Assembly (NCBI GenBank): GCA_045642965.1
Contig: JAZUJX010000018.1
Coordinates: 1 to 5,721, forward strand
Origin: Equadaptatus sp045642965
GTDB lineage: Bacteria > Synergistota > Synergistia > Synergistales > Synergistaceae
Direction: 5' to 3'
DNA length: 5,721 nucleotides
The stretch's first letter is position 1. Every line of letters starts with the position of its first letter. Made by a program: the position numbers and the translations under genes. The notes below the pieces were generated by a model, which searched no databases, was not told the origin of the DNA, and saw only the letters and a program-made list of their open reading frames with translations. Shown here one piece after another: positions 1 to 5,390 of this stretch.

Positions 1-51
1 CAGACAGGACACGTTGAGAGCGTGATTCTGCTGACTAAAGTACATGATTGA
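1..51 (+). CDS. C-terminal fragment of a possible RumA/TrmA-type RNA methyltransferase (5' truncated)
   Basis: Frame 1 from the first base reads QTGHVESVILLTKVHD and then TGA at 49-51. The pattern 'HVE(S/T)V.LL(T/S)' is typical of the extreme C-terminus of the TrmA/RumA (RlmD) family of SAM-dependent 23S rRNA/tRNA uracil-C5 methyltransferases, and this is the only reason for the name. No catalytic motif lies in the window, so the identification rests on about ten residues recalled from family knowledge. It could equally be a chance open frame at the edge. It would run in the same direction as the Fic gene, about 195 bp upstream of it. Confidence 0.35.
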   Translation, partial: QTGHVESVILLTKVHD

Positions 52-150
52 CAGCGTGTTGGCCGTACTATTTACAAGAAACTCTTCTGTCTGTTTTCAG
101 TATGCCGTTTAGAATTGCCTGCCGTACAACGTATTCCAGTATAATTTATC

Positions 151-227
151 TATCGGCAAAATTAACCTGAATATGTACATTAAAATATTGTTAAATTTTG
201 CCGATAATGCTATAATTTTTCCGATAA
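151..227 (+). repeat. Three copies of a 13-bp box (AATTTTGCCGATA) upstream of the Fic gene
   Basis: The box AATTTTGCCGATA occurs exactly at 194-206. Its perfect reverse complement TATCGGCAAAATT is at 151-163, giving a 13-bp inverted repeat with a 30-bp spacer. A third, direct copy with one mismatch (AATTTTTCCGATA) is at 214-226; with the following A, the two direct copies match over 14 bp except for one base. The direct copies are 20 bp apart, and the inverted copy is centred 43 bp from the middle one, so all three lie close to whole helical turns and would face the same side of the DNA. The middle box fills most of the -35/-10 spacer and the third overlaps the -10 and the expected transcription start. 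This is the geometry of operators for a repressor, most simply the HTH domain of the downstream Fic protein (inference). Confidence 0.7.
188..216 (+). promoter_or_regulatory. Promoter of the HTH-Fic gene (sigma-70/SigA type)
   Basis: The -35 element TTGTTA (188-193) is followed by a 17-bp spacer and a perfect TATAAT at 211-216. A TGC immediately before it (208-210) makes it an extended -10 (TGnTATAAT). Transcription should start near 222-224, leaving a leader of about 25 nt that holds only the ribosome site. The 13-bp boxes overlap the spacer and the -10/start region, so occupancy should block RNA polymerase. Confidence 0.75.
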
Positions 228-235
228 AAAACAGC

Positions 236-241
236 AGGAGG
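236..241 (+). promoter_or_regulatory. Ribosome binding site of the Fic gene
   Basis: AGGAGG is a full anti-16S match, 5 nt before the ATG at 247, and it fixes that start codon. It is a strong site for a protein expected to be toxic, so control is likely at transcription and by autoinhibition rather than by weak translation. Confidence 0.75.
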
Positions 242-246
242 GCAGT

Positions 247-1143
247 ATGAACTATAAAAGTGTATCTCAAACGGCTCAGCAATGGGGTGTATCAGAAAGA
301 AGCGTAAGAAATTATTGCGCTTTAGGTAAAATAGTTGGTGCCCTGCTCGACGGCAAAACATGGAAAATTCCGGAAAATGCCGTTAAGCCTGCCAGAAAAC
401 AAAGGAGCGGAAAAGCCTCCGGAGATTTGCTTTCGAGATTAAAAATGGAGAAGGACGCTGCCGTTCCCGGCGGCATATATCATAAAATACAGATTGAATT
501 TGCGTATAATTCAAATCACATCGAAGGAAGCCGTCTGACATTTGACCAGACAAGATATATTTTTGAAACCAACACAATTGGAGTTCAAAATAATACCGTG
601 AACGTTGATGATGTTATAGAAACGTCAAATCATTTCAGATGTGTTGATTATATTATTGATCTTGCCAATTATCTTTTAACTGAATCCTTTATTAAGCAGC
701 TGCATATACTGTTAAAATCCGGTACTTCTGACAGCAGAAAAGCCTGGTTTGCTGTTGGTGACTATAAACGGCTGGAAAATGAAGTTGCCGGAAATGCCAC
801 GGTAAGTCCTCAAAATGTCCCGGCAGAAATGAAACAATTATTGAAAAGTTACAATAAGTCCAAATATAAAACGCTCAGCGAAATAATAGAATTTCACTAT
901 GAATTTGAGAAGATACATCCTTTTCAGGACGGAAACGGACGTGTAGGCAGGCTGATTATGTTCAAGGAATGCCTGCGCAACGGCATAACACCGTTTATTA
1001 TAGAAGACAGCATTAAAGAATTTTATTACCGAGGCTTAAAAGAGTGGAAGTCAGAGCCCGGATACCTCATGGACACGTGTTTGACTGCACAGGACAGATT
1101 TAAGGCATACATGGATTATTTTGGACTTATGTACAAAGATTAG
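247..1143 (+). CDS. HTH-Fic protein, predicted class II (self-inhibited) AMP-transferase
   Basis: Fic-domain proteins usually transfer AMP from ATP to a hydroxyl side chain of a target protein, and many are toxins or regulators. The 298-aa product has an N-terminal MerR/excisionase-like helix-turn-helix (about residues 4-45, ending in a wing-like 'DGKTWKIP' strand), a basic linker (about 48-58), then a Fic domain. The complete catalytic motif is at 224-235 (H224, F226, D228, G229-N230-G231, R232, R235). The inhibitory-helix motif (S/T)xxxE(G/N) is at 89-94, with E93 as the predicted residue that blocks productive ATP binding; it lies N-terminal to the Fic core, which defines class II. The region at about 171-188 is the likely flap that docks target peptides. 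No membrane segment or signal is seen, so it should be cytosolic. No separate antitoxin gene is nearby, fitting built-in inhibition. The DNA-binding domain and the repeated boxes over the promoter suggest autoregulation. The gene is clearly more AT-rich than the operon beside it. The target protein is unknown. Confidence 0.9.
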   Translation: MNYKSVSQTAQQWGVSERSVRNYCALGKIVGALLDGKTWKIPENAVKPARKQRSGKASGDLLSRLKMEKDAAVPGGIYHKIQIEFAYNSNHIEGSRLTFDQTRYIFETNTIGVQNNTVNVDDVIETSNHFRCVDYIIDLANYLLTESFIKQLHILLKSGTSDSRKAWFAVGDYKRLENEVAGNATVSPQNVPAEMKQLLKSYNKSKYKTLSEIIEFHYEFEKIHPFQDGNGRVGRLIMFKECLRNGITPFIIEDSIKEFYYRGLKEWKSEPGYLMDTCLTAQDRFKAYMDYFGLMYKD

Positions 1144-1152
1144 AGTGTTTTC

Positions 1153-2370
1153 CTAATGGTTCTGCTTAGAACCGAGCCTGTTTTTGAAGTCCTGATATCC
1201 GAAATTAGTCAGTTTTTTCAGTTCCCCTGATTCGGTCAATAACCAAATGTCCGGCAGCGGCATACCGTTAAAGGTATTGTTTTTGCAGGTTGTGTAAATT
1301 GCCATATCGCCGAAGGTCAGCAGCTGACCTTCTTTAAGAGGCTCGTCAAAGCTGTAATCGCCCGTTACATCGCCTGTCAGGCAGGTGGGACCGCCCAAAC
1401 GGTAATTGAAATCCTTTTCTCCCGCTTCTCCTGCGCCGTAAAGCGGCGGCAGATAGGGCATTTCTATAACGTCAGGTGTGTGGCAGGCAGCGCTCATGTC
1501 AACTATTGCCGACTGCGTGTTTCCGTTTTTCGGCAGGTCAAGCACGCGGGTGACGAGATATCCGGCATTCAGCGCCCACGCTTCGCCCGGTTCAAGATAA
1601 ACCTCAAGCCCCCATTTTTCCTGCGCACAGCGAATGCAGTGTTCAAGTCTAGGAATATCATATCCGGGGCGCGTGACGTGGTGGCCTCCTCCGAAATTCA
1701 GCCATTTCATGCGGGGGAGTACGTCTCCGAACTTTTCTTCAACGGCGTTCAGCGTTGTTTCCAGTGCATCGGAATCCTGCTCGCACAAAGTATGAAAATG
1801 AAGACCGTCAAGCATTGTGCACAACTCATCTGTCATTTCGGAATTCCACTGCTGTCTTGTTGTTCCGAGACGGCTGCCCGGAGCGCACGGATCGTAAATT
1901 GCGTGTCCCTCCTGTGTGGAACATTCGGGATTAATGCGCAGACCGACGGATTTTCCCGCCTTTTTTGCGGCACCGCCGAATTTTTTCAGCTGCCGCGGGG
2001 AATTAAATACAATATGGTCCGCATAACTCAGCAGTTCATCGAAATCCTGTTCCCTGTAAGCTGCACAGAAAACGTGCACCTCTTTGCCAGGCATTTCTTC
2101 CGCACCTAAACGTGCTTCAAAAAGTCCGCTTGCTTCCGTACCTGTCAGATAATGGGAGATCAGCGGGTAAAGGTCGTAATTGGAAAACGCTTTCTGCGCA
2201 AGCAGAAACTTCGCACCGGTACGACGCGCTGTGCCGGAAAGAATTTCCCCGTTGCGGCGCAACTGAGCCTCGTCCAAAACGTACGCCGGTGTCGGAAGCT
2301 CCGTAAACAGCTTTGCGGGGTCTTTGCCGCCGAGTGCTGCAAACGGTGCGCGTGTTTCCTGTTCCGTCAT
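1153..2370 (-). CDS. nspC: Carboxynorspermidine/carboxyspermidine decarboxylase (CASDC)
   Basis: This PLP-dependent alanine-racemase-fold decarboxylase removes CO2 from carboxyspermidine (or carboxynorspermidine) to give spermidine (or norspermidine), the last step of the CASDH/CASDC route. At 405 aa it is slightly longer than the usual roughly 380 aa, with an N-terminal extension of about 20 residues before 'LPTPAYVLDE'. Visible motifs are the PLP lysine K60 in 'LAQKAFSN', 'HTLCEQ' at 193-198, the phosphate-binding 'NFGGGHH' at 225-231, 'EPGEA' at 260-264, 'DMSAACHTPDVIEMPY' at 291-306, the active-site 'GGPTCLTGD' at 326-334 (C330, D334) and 'NNTFNG' near 364-369. Its ATG shares one base with the TGA of the dehydrogenase upstream (TGATG) and no clear Shine-Dalgarno precedes it, so translation is probably coupled. 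It is the last gene of the operon and ends 9 bp from the convergent Fic stop codon. Putrescine-making genes upstream favour carboxyspermidine as substrate (inference). Confidence 0.93.
   Translation of the reverse strand: MTEQETRAPFAALGGKDPAKLFTELPTPAYVLDEAQLRRNGEILSGTARRTGAKFLLAQKAFSNYDLYPLISHYLTGTEASGLFEARLGAEEMPGKEVHVFCAAYREQDFDELLSYADHIVFNSPRQLKKFGGAAKKAGKSVGLRINPECSTQEGHAIYDPCAPGSRLGTTRQQWNSEMTDELCTMLDGLHFHTLCEQDSDALETTLNAVEEKFGDVLPRMKWLNFGGGHHVTRPGYDIPRLEHCIRCAQEKWGLEVYLEPGEAWALNAGYLVTRVLDLPKNGNTQSAIVDMSAACHTPDVIEMPYLPPLYGAGEAGEKDFNYRLGGPTCLTGDVTGDYSFDEPLKEGQLLTFGDMAIYTTCKNNTFNGMPLPDIWLLTESGELKKLTNFGYQDFKNRLGSKQNH
1158..1173. terminator. Small hairpin at the Fic/nspC convergent junction, possible weak terminator
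   Basis: GGTTCT-GCTT-AGAACC forms a perfect 6-bp stem with a 4-nt loop, inside the last codons of nspC and just past the Fic stop. On the plus strand a T5 run follows after about 7 nt (1181-1185), so it could be a weak terminator for the Fic transcript. On the minus strand no T-run follows. It is the only hairpin I find at the junction. Stability is modest and the call is tentative. Confidence 0.25.
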
Positions 2371-3629
2371 CAGTCAACCAAAGCCGGGTTGTGATTTTCG
2401 CTGCGCGGCAGACCGTATTTGTCCAGTGCGTCAAGGAACGGATCAGGATCAAATTCTTCCACGGTGTGAACTCCGAGTGTCGTCCATTTGCCCGTCAGCA
2501 TCATTAAAGCTCCGCACATTGCGGGAACGCCCGTTGTGTAGGAAATTGCCTGTGAACCGACTTCGCGGTAGCATTCCTGATGGTCGCAGACGTTGTAGAT
2601 ATAATACGTCTTGTCCTTGCCGTCTTTCTTTCCGGTGAAAATGCAGCCGATATTGGTCTTGCCGTGCGTACGGGGACCAAGGCTTGCAGGGTCGGGCAGA
2701 AGGGCTTTGAGGAACTGAATGGGAACAATTTCCTTTCCTTCGAACGTTATCGGAGTAGTGGAGAGCATACCGACGTTTTCCAGACATTTCATGTGTGTCA
2801 GATAGCTCTGTCCGAAAGTCATAAAGAAGCGTATGCGCTGCACTTCGGGAATATTCAGAGCGATTGATTCAATTTCTTCGTGGTGGAGCAGATACATATC
2901 CTTCTGTCCCACCTGATCGAAATTATATTCGCGTTTTATTGACATCGGCGGAATTTCAACCCAGTGTCCGTCTTCCCAGTAGCTTCCGGGTGCGCTTACT
3001 TCGCGGAGATTTATTTCAGGGTTGAAATTTGTGGCAAAGGGATAACCGTGGTCCCCTCCGTTGCAGTCAAGAATATCAATCGTATCGATGGAATCGAACT
3101 CATGTTTTTTCGCGTAGGCGCAGTACGCTTGTGTTACTCCGGGGTCAAAACCGCAGCCGAGCAGGGCTGTAAGTCCTGCTTTTTTAAATTTTTCGCGGTA
3201 TGCCCACTGCCAGGAATAATCAAAGTAAGCTGAGAACCCTGCTTCTTTACAGCGTTTTTCGTATATGGCGCGCCATTCGGGGTCGTCGGTGTTTTCCGGC
3301 TCGTAGTTGGCGGTGTCCATATAGTTGACGCCGCAAATCAGGCAGGCGTCCATGATTGTCAAATCCTGATAGGGAAGTGCGATATTCATAACAAGGTCCG
3401 GTTTGTAGCTGCGGATAAGCTCAACCAGTTCGTTCACGTTGTCCGCGTTCACGTGCGCCGTGGTGATTTTTGTAGCGGTTTTCGGCGCCAGTTTTTCAGC
3501 CAGCGCGTCACATTTTGACTTAGTGCGCGAAGCAATACACAGCTCGGTGAATACCTCGCTGACCTGACAGCATTTGGAAATGGCGACAGACGCAACTCCG
3601 CCGCAGCCGATAACTAAAACTCTGCTCAT
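2370..3629 (-). CDS. Carboxynorspermidine/carboxyspermidine dehydrogenase (CASDH), saccharopine dehydrogenase-like
   Basis: This cytosolic NADPH-dependent enzyme condenses a diamine (putrescine or diaminopropane) with L-aspartate beta-semialdehyde and reduces the imine to carboxyspermidine or carboxynorspermidine. The 419-aa length suits the family. An N-terminal Rossmann fold carries 'VIGCGGVAS' at 6-14, with 'ASRTKSK' (33-39) after the second strand fitting an NADP-type phosphate pocket. Other family signatures are 'DTANYEP' at 105-111, 'GCGFDPGVTQ' at 158-167, 'CNGGDHG' at 189-195 and the C-terminal 'VEEFDPDPF' at 390-398. Lysine-pathway saccharopine dehydrogenase is a possible misreading, but the immediate 1-bp overlap with nspC and the speA-speE-speB context fix the polyamine role. 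AAAGGAG lies 8 nt before the ATG. There is no fused or adjacent diaminobutyrate aminotransferase/decarboxylase as in the Vibrio norspermidine pathway, so putrescine is the likely diamine. Confidence 0.92.
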   Translation of the reverse strand: MSRVLVIGCGGVASVAISKCCQVSEVFTELCIASRTKSKCDALAEKLAPKTATKITTAHVNADNVNELVELIRSYKPDLVMNIALPYQDLTIMDACLICGVNYMDTANYEPENTDDPEWRAIYEKRCKEAGFSAYFDYSWQWAYREKFKKAGLTALLGCGFDPGVTQAYCAYAKKHEFDSIDTIDILDCNGGDHGYPFATNFNPEINLREVSAPGSYWEDGHWVEIPPMSIKREYNFDQVGQKDMYLLHHEEIESIALNIPEVQRIRFFMTFGQSYLTHMKCLENVGMLSTTPITFEGKEIVPIQFLKALLPDPASLGPRTHGKTNIGCIFTGKKDGKDKTYYIYNVCDHQECYREVGSQAISYTTGVPAMCGALMMLTGKWTTLGVHTVEEFDPDPFLDALDKYGLPRSENHNPALVD

Positions 3630-3637
3630 TTTAAAGA

Positions 3638-3644
3638 CTCCTTT
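3638..3644 (-). promoter_or_regulatory. Ribosome binding site of the CASDH gene
   Basis: AAAGGAG on the minus strand, 8 nt before the ATG at 3629. The 30-bp gap between speB and this gene is the largest in the operon, and it contains this site but no visible hairpin or promoter. Confidence 0.7.
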
Positions 3645-3659
3645 ATGTTGGTTTGTTTG

Positions 3660-4523
3660 CTATTTATTCAGCAGTGCCAGCAGAAATTCCCTTAAAACCT
3701 TGCAGGCGGCAGCGGTAGACGCGCCCGACTGGTCAAGCATGGGAGCCAGCTCGTTTACGTCAGCGCCGGCAATATTGCACTGCGCGGCAGTACGTATGGC
3801 GTCCAAAAGCTGCAGGAAAGTTATGCCGCCCGCTTCCGGCGTTCCAGTGCCGGGGAAAACAGAGGGGTCAAGACAGTCAAGGTCAACTGTAACGTAGACC
3901 GGCGTATTGTCTTTTTTAAGCGCGTTTACTGTGTCTTTCAGACCGTCCAAGGTCAGCGGGTGCATGTCCGTATGCGCTTCGGCAAAGCGGAACTCGTCCC
4001 GCTCCCCGCTGCGTATGCAGAACTGATGAATTCGTCCGTCTCCCAAAATATCGTGGCACCGGCGCATAACGCAGGCGTGGCTGAGCTTTGTGCCGAGATA
4101 ATCATCGCGCAGGTCTGCGTGGGCGTCAAAATGAATTATATGCAGATCGGGATAATATTTATGTACCGCACGCACGCTGCCGAGCGTTACAAGATGCTCG
4201 CCCCCGATTAAAAAGGGCAGTTTTCCATCCTTAAGAATGGTTTGTGTCCTGTTTTCAATATCTGCAAGAGCGCTTTCCGTGCTGCCGAAACTCAGCTCCA
4301 AATCCCCGCTGTCAAACACGGCAAAATCGGTCAGGTCAGCGTCCTGATACGGACTGTAGGTTTCCAGACCGAAACTCTCGTGCCGCATGGCTGCAGAACC
4401 GAACCTCGCACCGGGACGGAATGACGTTGTAGAGTCAAACGGGGCGCCGAAAAGGACAATCTTTGCCTCCTCGTAACTGCTGTCACAGCCTATAAAGGTT
4501 TCAATATTGGGCTTCAGGCTCAC
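3660..4523 (-). CDS. speB: Agmatinase (ureohydrolase family)
   Basis: It hydrolyses agmatine to putrescine and urea using a two-manganese centre in the cytosol. The 287-aa protein, a normal length, carries all the arginase/agmatinase metal motifs: 'GGEH' at 107-110 (H110), 'HFDAHAD' at 131-137 (D133, H135, D137) and 'VDLDCLDP' at 213-220 (D214, D216). This spacing is like E. coli SpeB. 'FGAPFDSTTSFRPG' at 25-38 and 'ELSFG' near 76-80 are also typical of bacterial agmatinases. The start is GTG (4521-4523), overlapping the TGA of speE by 4 bp (GTGA); GGAGG 10 nt upstream supports it. Its place after an arginine-type decarboxylase and before CASDH makes it the putrescine-supplying step. An alternative substrate is N1-aminopropylagmatine, used by homologues in thermophiles when a SpeE-like enzyme first acts on agmatine; sequence alone cannot separate these. 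Confidence 0.93.
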   Translation of the reverse strand: MSLKPNIETFIGCDSSYEEAKIVLFGAPFDSTTSFRPGARFGSAAMRHESFGLETYSPYQDADLTDFAVFDSGDLELSFGSTESALADIENRTQTILKDGKLPFLIGGEHLVTLGSVRAVHKYYPDLHIIHFDAHADLRDDYLGTKLSHACVMRRCHDILGDGRIHQFCIRSGERDEFRFAEAHTDMHPLTLDGLKDTVNALKKDNTPVYVTVDLDCLDPSVFPGTGTPEAGGITFLQLLDAIRTAAQCNIAGADVNELAPMLDQSGASTAAACKVLREFLLALLNK

Positions 4524-5377
4524 CTGTTTTCAACCTCCAGAAGCATGTCCTCAAGAAATGACGGAAGCGCGAACGCGCCGACGTGCAGGCGCGGCGTATA
4601 GTAACGCGTATGCAGATTCAGCGCCAGCCAGCTCTTTTGATCCATATCGTCAATGGGATGATATTTTTTGCTTGCGAACCCGAAAAGCCAGTAGCCTGCC
4701 GCATAGGTTGGAATATGAGCCTGATACACCTTGCTGATCGGGAACGTTTCGACGATGCGTTTGTGGCTGCGCTGCATTGCCTCCGCGTCGTGAGCGTAGA
4801 ACGGGCTGCCCTGCTGATTTACCATAATGCCGTCGTCTTTCAGGGCGTTATAGCAGCTTCCGTAAAATTCACGCGTAAAAAGTCCCTCCGAAGGGCCGAA
4901 CGGGTCTGTGGAATCCACTATTATAAGATCGTACTCCGACTCGCAGCGCCGGATAAAACGGAGCGCGTTTTCAAAAAAGATATGAACTCTCCTGTCGTCC
5001 ATTCTGCAGGCGTTTCCTGGCAGAAACTCGCGGCAGGCCTCAACAACCTGAGGGTCCATCTCCACGAGGTCTATGCGTTTCACACGGTCATAGCGCGTCA
5101 GCTCGCGCACAACACCACCGTCTCCGGCTCCGATTACCAGAATATCCTGAATTTCCTTGTGAACCGCCATAGGGACGTGCGTAATCATTTCGTCATAGAT
5201 GAACTCGTCGCGCTCCGTCAGCTGAACGTTGCCGTTAAGCGCGAGAACTCGTCCGTACTCCGGCGTTTCAAAAATGTCAATCTGCTGATAATCGCTCTTC
5301 TTGGCATACAAATGCCGCGTAACGCGAATCGAATGCTTGACGTCCTTGGTATGATATTCACTGAACCACATTTCCAT
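4520..5377 (-). CDS. speE: Polyamine aminopropyltransferase (spermidine synthase family)
   Basis: Family role: it transfers the aminopropyl group of decarboxylated AdoMet to putrescine, giving spermidine and methylthioadenosine. The 285-aa protein is full length. It has an N-terminal beta-strand domain (about 1-60), 'YDEMITHVP' at 61-69, the Rossmann nucleotide motif 'GAGDGG' at 83-88, the ribose-binding acidic 'VEMD' at 105-108, the catalytic loop 'DSTDPFGP' at 155-162 (D155, D158), Q188/Q189 in 'NQQGSPF', and the C-terminal 'YTPRLHVGAFALPSF' at 260-274. All expected catalytic residues are present, so it should be active. The start ATG at 5377 has GGAGAG 7 nt upstream, overlapping the speA stop; a second ATG two codons later is less well spaced. 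It sits 12 bp after speA and overlaps speB. Oddly, it shares an operon with the AdoMet-independent CASDH/CASDC pair, and no speD is visible in the window. Acceptor (putrescine or agmatine) is not determined by sequence. Confidence 0.92.
   Translation of the reverse strand: MEMWFSEYHTKDVKHSIRVTRHLYAKKSDYQQIDIFETPEYGRVLALNGNVQLTERDEFIYDEMITHVPMAVHKEIQDILVIGAGDGGVVRELTRYDRVKRIDLVEMDPQVVEACREFLPGNACRMDDRRVHIFFENALRFIRRCESEYDLIIVDSTDPFGPSEGLFTREFYGSCYNALKDDGIMVNQQGSPFYAHDAEAMQRSHKRIVETFPISKVYQAHIPTYAAGYWLFGFASKKYHPIDDMDQKSWLALNLHTRYYTPRLHVGAFALPSFLEDMLLEVENR
4534..4538 (-). promoter_or_regulatory. Ribosome binding site deciding the GTG start of speB
   Basis: GGAGG on the minus strand lies inside the last codons of speE, 10 nt before the GTG at 4523. 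It supports the non-ATG start and the 4-bp overlap with speE; no in-frame ATG is available nearby, the next methionine being residue 46. Confidence 0.65.
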
Positions 5378-5384
5378 AGCAATT

Positions 5385-5390
5385 CTCTCC
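5385..5390 (-). promoter_or_regulatory. Ribosome binding site of speE
   Basis: GGAGAG on the minus strand begins at the last base of the speA TAG codon and lies 7 nt before the speE ATG, favouring the first of two near-adjacent ATG codons. Confidence 0.6.

Noticed and set aside
151..206. Inverted repeat as an intrinsic terminator or insertion-sequence ends
   Set aside because: The arms are 30 bp apart, no T-run follows, and there is no transposase or target duplication. The box recurs a third time over the promoter, which fits an operator better.
1480..2109. Plus-strand open frame (209 codons) opposite nspC
   Set aside because: It is antisense to a gene with full family motifs, has no domain pattern of its own and no convincing ribosome site; treated as a shadow.
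1153..2370. Diaminopimelate decarboxylase (lysA)
   Set aside because: It is the same fold type, but the 'GGPTCLTGD' and 'NNTFNG' motifs and the adjacent CASDH gene identify NspC.
2449..2787. Alternate-frame minus-strand reading within the CASDH gene
   Set aside because: It overlaps the conserved CASDH frame, its product is low-complexity in Arg/Ser/His as expected of an off-frame reading, and the main frame shows no frameshift.
2370..3629. Lysine-pathway saccharopine dehydrogenase
   Set aside because: The fold family is shared, but the 'GFDPG' and 'EEFDPDPF' signatures and the overlap with nspC point to carboxy(nor)spermidine dehydrogenase.
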